Part shown: positions 59,234 to 64,000 of the stretch, in pieces
How the letters are laid out: every line of letters begins with the position of its first letter
How positions within the stretch are numbered: position 1 is the first letter of the stretch
Assembly: GCA_958430865.1 (NCBI GenBank)
Contig: CAUDNR010002291.1
Coordinates: 1 to 64,000, forward strand
Origin: Entrophospora sp. SA101
Lineage: Eukaryota > Glomeromycota > Glomeromycetes > Entrophosporales > Entrophosporaceae
Direction: 5' to 3'
Length of the DNA: 64,000 nucleotides
The notes under the pieces: generated by a model
What the model was told of the DNA's origin: nothing
Database searches by the model: none
The model's input: only the letters and a program-made list of their open reading frames with translations
Translations under genes and position numbers: made by a program

Positions 59234-61791
59234 ATTAACTATTTTTATATAGAGGTGATTCTATATATCAAGGAAAAAACAAAGATAACAAACAAATGAA
59301 CGAATGGGAGATTTTAATAATAATAATCACATTACTAAATTTTGATCCCTGAAATTCTTGGTTATACCAATGTTCACTTTGTCTGGTTTTGTTGCAGCAT
59401 GCCCGTTTTATTTTATTTTGAATTATCAAAAAAAAATATATTTGAAAGTTTTGCAATGAGCTAAACATTAAATAAATTTCTTATTTGCCATTTGATTATT
59501 CTGCTCTTATTTAATATCGCATCTTTAGTTCTATATAAACTCAACTGAATATAATGCGAATATCAATTTATTTTATTTTGAATTATTGAAAAAAAAATTA
59601 TTTGAAGGTTTTGCAATGTGCTAAACATTAAATAAATTTCTTATTTGCCGTTTGATTATTCTGCTCTTATTTAATATTGCATCTTTAGTTCTATATAAAC
59701 TCAACTGCAGTAAACCCCCTCTAAGTGCACACTTTCTAAATGCACTCACTATGTAAACCCTCTCTAAATGCACATTCATGAGAAATAGTGATATGTTCTC
59801 AAGGAGGGTTGCACTTAGAGGGGGTTGACTGTGATTGAGTTTTCTCATTTCAATTTTTTTGTCTAAAATAAATTCTACTAGGATATTTATTTCATGGTGT
59901 GACCAACCACCTTTTTCTTCAATGACATTGTGAATTGTTATTTATTTCAATTCAATTATTATGAATTGATTGATTGCTATTATTATCAGTCATCTCAATA
60001 TTGTTGATATCAATGTCATTATTGTCAATAACCTCAAAGTGATTGTTATTATCGGTATTATTATCATTATTTGTTTCATTATGGATTTATTCATTAATAA
60101 TATGTGATATACCATTTCATAAAGATTCTTCAAAATTAAAAATAGATCAATTGAGACAATTGGTTTCGTGAAACTCGAAGTATCTATACTTTTGATATAA
60201 TTTAGGAGCTCTGACCAAGGTTGGCAAATATGTGGTCCATTGGTGGTCCATTGGTGATCTATTGAGCCCATTAATGTAACCATTAACCATATTTAGTATT
60301 TATTAATGGCAATGGATCAGTCCAAAGTACACAATTCTCAATGGACCAGTCAATTTGCCAACCCTGGCTCTGACAGGTTGATCATCTATTTATTTGTTCA
60401 AGATTAAGATTTTGATCCAAATGAAAATGAATTGATTTTTATATGGGTTGTACAAGAAATCCCCTATTGGTTTTTTTATATTGTTGACGCGATTGATTTT
60501 TTTTTTTTTGGAAAAACAATTTATTTTTTTACAAAGACGAAGAAATGTTGTCTGATATGGTATAGTTCTCTAAAGAAGATAAAGTGCTTAGTGAAGTTGA
60601 ACAGAAGAACCCGGAGAATCGTCATATTAGTATATTAGTTAGATGGTAAAATTTTGGGTAAGCATCAAAAAGTCACATGATTTTTTCAGACAAGAAATAG
60701 TTGAAATTTCCAAAGTTTTTAGTTGAGCATCTAAAGGTAATAATATCTGTTTTAAAAGTGAATTATGATACAATAAAATTCGGTAACAAACAGATAATCT
60801 GATTGAAACCAAAATCAGTCAATGATAAAAGCATTTGATAGTTTAAATCCCAAAACCATTTTCTCGAAAAATTACAAGGAAAATCCTATATACAGGACCT
60901 TCCTAATTTGGAAGCGCCATCTATGATGTGCGTGAACCCTTGTTAATTCATGTTCTATAGGTTCCACATCCAAATTAAGAAGGTCATGTATATATGAGAT
61001 CACCTTTATTATAAATGATCGGAACTCGTTAATTTGTTTATTCATGCTCATTCATTTATAGTCAAAATGATTTCCATAATCACTTTTTCAATTTGGGCAA
61101 AAAAAGAAATTAATTAATATGTAAATATGGTAAATGTCTTTCCGAAAAGGGTGATATATTATCAACAAATGCTACACATATAAATGTCGCCCCCCCTATA
61201 AAACGTGAAACACAATGAATATAAAAACAGGATTGCAACATTGTTGGAAATAGAGTAAATAAAAAATACCTTGAAGAACTTTTAAAAACTTTTAAATATT
61301 AAAGATGATAATGGGAATGTTTAATGGTTTAGGATGGTCGGTGGGTACCGATTTTAAAGGATTGTCCGTCAAATTAATAATGGAAAAAATTCATGTTGCT
61401 ACGCTATTAATAAATTACTCCATATGGTTAAATTGTTACACCAATGGGTCCAATGACCATCAATGAATCGGTATCATAGCCAACCTTGGTATAGACGATC
61501 TGCACTGCATCTTTTATTTTTAGATAATCCGTTAAATAACATCATTGTAACATTTTGGGTATTTGTGACGCAAACTTCCTAAAAAATAATATACAATAAA
61601 GACGGGATAGACAGAATCTATTCCGAGGTCCCCTTATTGTGACATACATACTAATACAAAGTGATTGACACGAGTACTACCAACCAATATAAATGTTCAC
61701 TCACTATGCTCATTATATCCATGCGTGTTAATAATTCAAAAATTTCATTATTAATATTAATGTAAAGATCATTTATATTCACTTTTTTATC

Positions 61792-64000
61792 ATGCCATCG
61801 ATTTTTAAATTTAATGATAACGATAACGATAATTCTAATATAAACACAACTACTGCTACTAATTCTAATAATAAGTCTATCAATAATGAAGCTAAAAAGG
61901 TTTCCAAAAAACAGACCAAGAGAAAAAAATCAAAAATTAAGGAAAGAAAAGCAAGTAAAAAAGAACGTAAAGTGCATGCTAATTTAGAATTGCCAAAAAC
62001 CGACATAGATCATAAAGGGAATCCAAAAATTAAATATGTGACAAATAAAATAGTAACCTCGAAATATACAATTTGGACTTTTTTACCAAAAAATTTATTT
62101 GAACAGTTTCGTAAAGCTGCGAATATGTATTTTTTATTCATGGCCATACTTGGACTTTTACCACAACTTGCAACAAACAACCCCATTTTGACTGTTCTCC
62201 CTTTATCAACTGTAGTCTTTTTCACTGCTATGAAAGATGCTATCGAGGATAGAAATAGACATGAAATAGACAAGAAATTCAATAGTGATACTTGTTATGT
62301 ATTGCAAAATTTTTATAATGTAAATTATCCTCGAGAAAAATTAATTACTGCTTGGGAAAAAATATTGTATAAATTATTCTTTAAATCCGACAAAAGTCAA
62401 AAACGATCAATCAACAATAATTATGATGATGATAATACACGACAAATTGATCAAATCGAGCAAAATAATAATGACAATGAACAACAAATAGATAATGATG
62501 ATAATGATCGGCTAGAAGGTGTTGATGAAGAATCTCCACCATCAGAACCGTCAAATACTATAGATGGTCAGCCATTGTTTAAAAAAACTACATGGAGAAA
62601 TGTTCGTGTTGGTGATTTCATATTTCTTAGGAATGGAGATGTTGTACCTGCTGATTCAATAATTTTATCAACATCAGAACAGTCAGGAACTTGTTATGTT
62701 GAAACTAAAGATCTTGACGGTGAAACTAATCTAAAACCTCGTAGATGTGTGCCTGATACAAAAGATATCATTAACAGTGCTAAAGATTGTACACAACTGA
62801 AATTTTATATTGAATCAGAAGCTCCAAATTCTAATTTGTATTCTTACAGTGCGAAACTTGTATTAATTCAAAATAAATCGGTGCAACAAGGTGAAATACA
62901 AGAAGAAGAAGCTATTGACGAAGAAAAAAGAATAGTACCTTTAGATGTAAATAATTTGCTGTTAAGAGCTCATGTTATTAGAAATACAAAATGGGTAATA
63001 GCAATTACTATTTTTACTGGCATTGAAACAAAAATTATGCTTAATTCTGGCGAAACTCCAAGTAAACGTAGTAGAATTGAGAAGGAAATGAATCATGAGG
63101 TAATTTTATTATAAATCAATTAATTATTGAAATCTAAAATATACACATTCATATTAATCTTACAATTAATTCTTACCCCTATTTTCCAAAAGGTTATTTT
63201 AAATTTTATCATTCTTATTATGCTTGCGTTAACTTGCGCAATAGGAAGTGCTATATCAACTTATGTATTGAAAGATCAAGTACCTGATGCTGTTGAAAGA
63301 TTAGATTCAAATAGAGACTCAATTGAATTGGCTTCATTTGTCACTTTTTGGTATGTTGTTCTTATTTTTTTTTTAAAAAAAAAAAAAGTAAATAATTATT
63401 TAAATTTTAAAAATAAAATTATATTTTAACAGGGCAAGTTTAATTATTTTTCAAAATATTATTCCAATCTCATTATACATTTCAATAGAATTTGTGAGAA
63501 TAGTTCAGGTAATTAGTTGATTGGTTGATTGATTGATTAATTATATTTTATTTAAAAAAATATTTTATATATAAATATTTATGGATCGAATTAGGCATTT
63601 TTTATTTATAATGATCTTGATATGTGGGATGAAGATTCTCAGGCTTCATGTGTTCCAAAATCTGCAAGTATATTAATTATTTTTCTTTAAAAAAGTTCTA
63701 CATATTTTAATCCAAATTTTTAATCACAAAATCAATAGTGGAATCTATCAGATGATCTAGGACAAATAGAATATATATTTTCTGATAAAACAGGTACACT
63801 CACACGTAACATAATGGAATTCAGGCAATGTTCTATTGGTGCTAAAATATATGGTAAAAATGGTTGGGGTGATAAAACAGATGCTGAAAGAGGAAAAGAA
63901 ATGATACAAAGTCAGGTTGATGTTGTTGATGGTGATGACGATAATAACAAGTCATCTAAAGATCAAATTTTTAATGATTATTTACGAGAGTTAACAAAAA
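61792..64000 (+). CDS. P4-type ATPase, third copy, cut by the window end
   Basis: Same sequence as the two complete copies but on the + strand. Exons are 61792-63099, 63193-63350, 63433-63508, 63595-63663 and 63739 to the window end. The DGET, PISL and DKTGTLT motifs are present. The GC donor at 63664 is retained. The gene continues beyond 64000, so no statement on completeness is possible. Confidence 0.9.

Larger units (their letters stand above)
58718..64000. repeat. Right arm of the large inverted repeat (continues past window end)
   Basis: Reverse complement of 38118-43400, with no differences in lines compared. At least 5283 bp; its outer end is outside the window. It contains the mirror small ORF (58970-59233), tandem units, both MITEs, R1 and the 5' part of the P4-ATPase. 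Confidence 0.95.

Noticed and set aside
1..64000. tRNA or rRNA genes
   Set aside because: I found no convincing cloverleaf with a GGTTCRANYCC T-arm and no rRNA-like segment by reading; a covariance-model scan would settle it.

Overview
The window is AT-rich eukaryotic DNA: intron-dense housekeeping genes with short GT-AG introns, fungal gene families, MITE-type repeats and simple repeats. Gene content and the expanded protein families point to an arbuscular mycorrhizal fungus (Glomeromycotina, Rhizophagus/Diversispora-like); the organism is inferred, not proven.

Layout. 1-6710: a decayed lineage-specific gene pair, a spliced fungal GPCR-like gene (2237-3860) and several non-autonomous DNA transposons. 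6711-22446 (block A): a CBP4-like cytochrome bc1 assembly factor, RNA polymerase I subunit 2 (RPA135), ribosomal protein uS10/RPS20, mitochondrial ribosomal protein Mrp10/mS37, a SAM/IGR-domain protein and a P4-ATPase flippase. 22447-26000: lineage-specific genes and pseudogenes. 26001-41736: block A again, same orientation, offset 19290, with no difference in any line compared. 41737-43400: short extension with MITEs. 43401-58717: unique core with a 10-base N gap at 51050-51059. 58718-64000: exact reverse complement of 38118-43400 (x pairs with 102118-x), so a third, inverted copy of block A starts and runs off the window.

The most unusual content lies in and around the unique core. Several coding regions (42885-43148, 43231-44428, 44629-46384, 57694-58887, probably 51713-52125) are interrupted by in-frame TGA but read through cleanly if TGA is Trp (genetic code 4). 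They include two divergent copies of a two-gene, bacterial-looking operon encoding coiled-coil and zinc-ribbon/coiled-coil proteins, and a decayed gene of a eukaryotic transposon-associated (DUF7869-like) family in which TGA falls where I expect conserved Trp. They sit on gap-free sequence next to ordinary spliced fungal genes (49070-50962, 53810-54838, 55084-56269). My reading is DNA from a code-4 bacterium, most plausibly a Mollicutes-related endobacterium of the fungus, inserted in the fungal chromosome and partly decayed; assembly chimerism must be excluded. The inverted duplication starts exactly inside one of the two code-4 operon paralogues, which suggests these inserts seeded the rearrangement.

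The block A genes share broad themes (ribosome production and mitochondrial translation/respiration) but are ordinary independent eukaryotic transcription units. RPS20 and Mrp10 are divergent over a 124-bp shared promoter interval.
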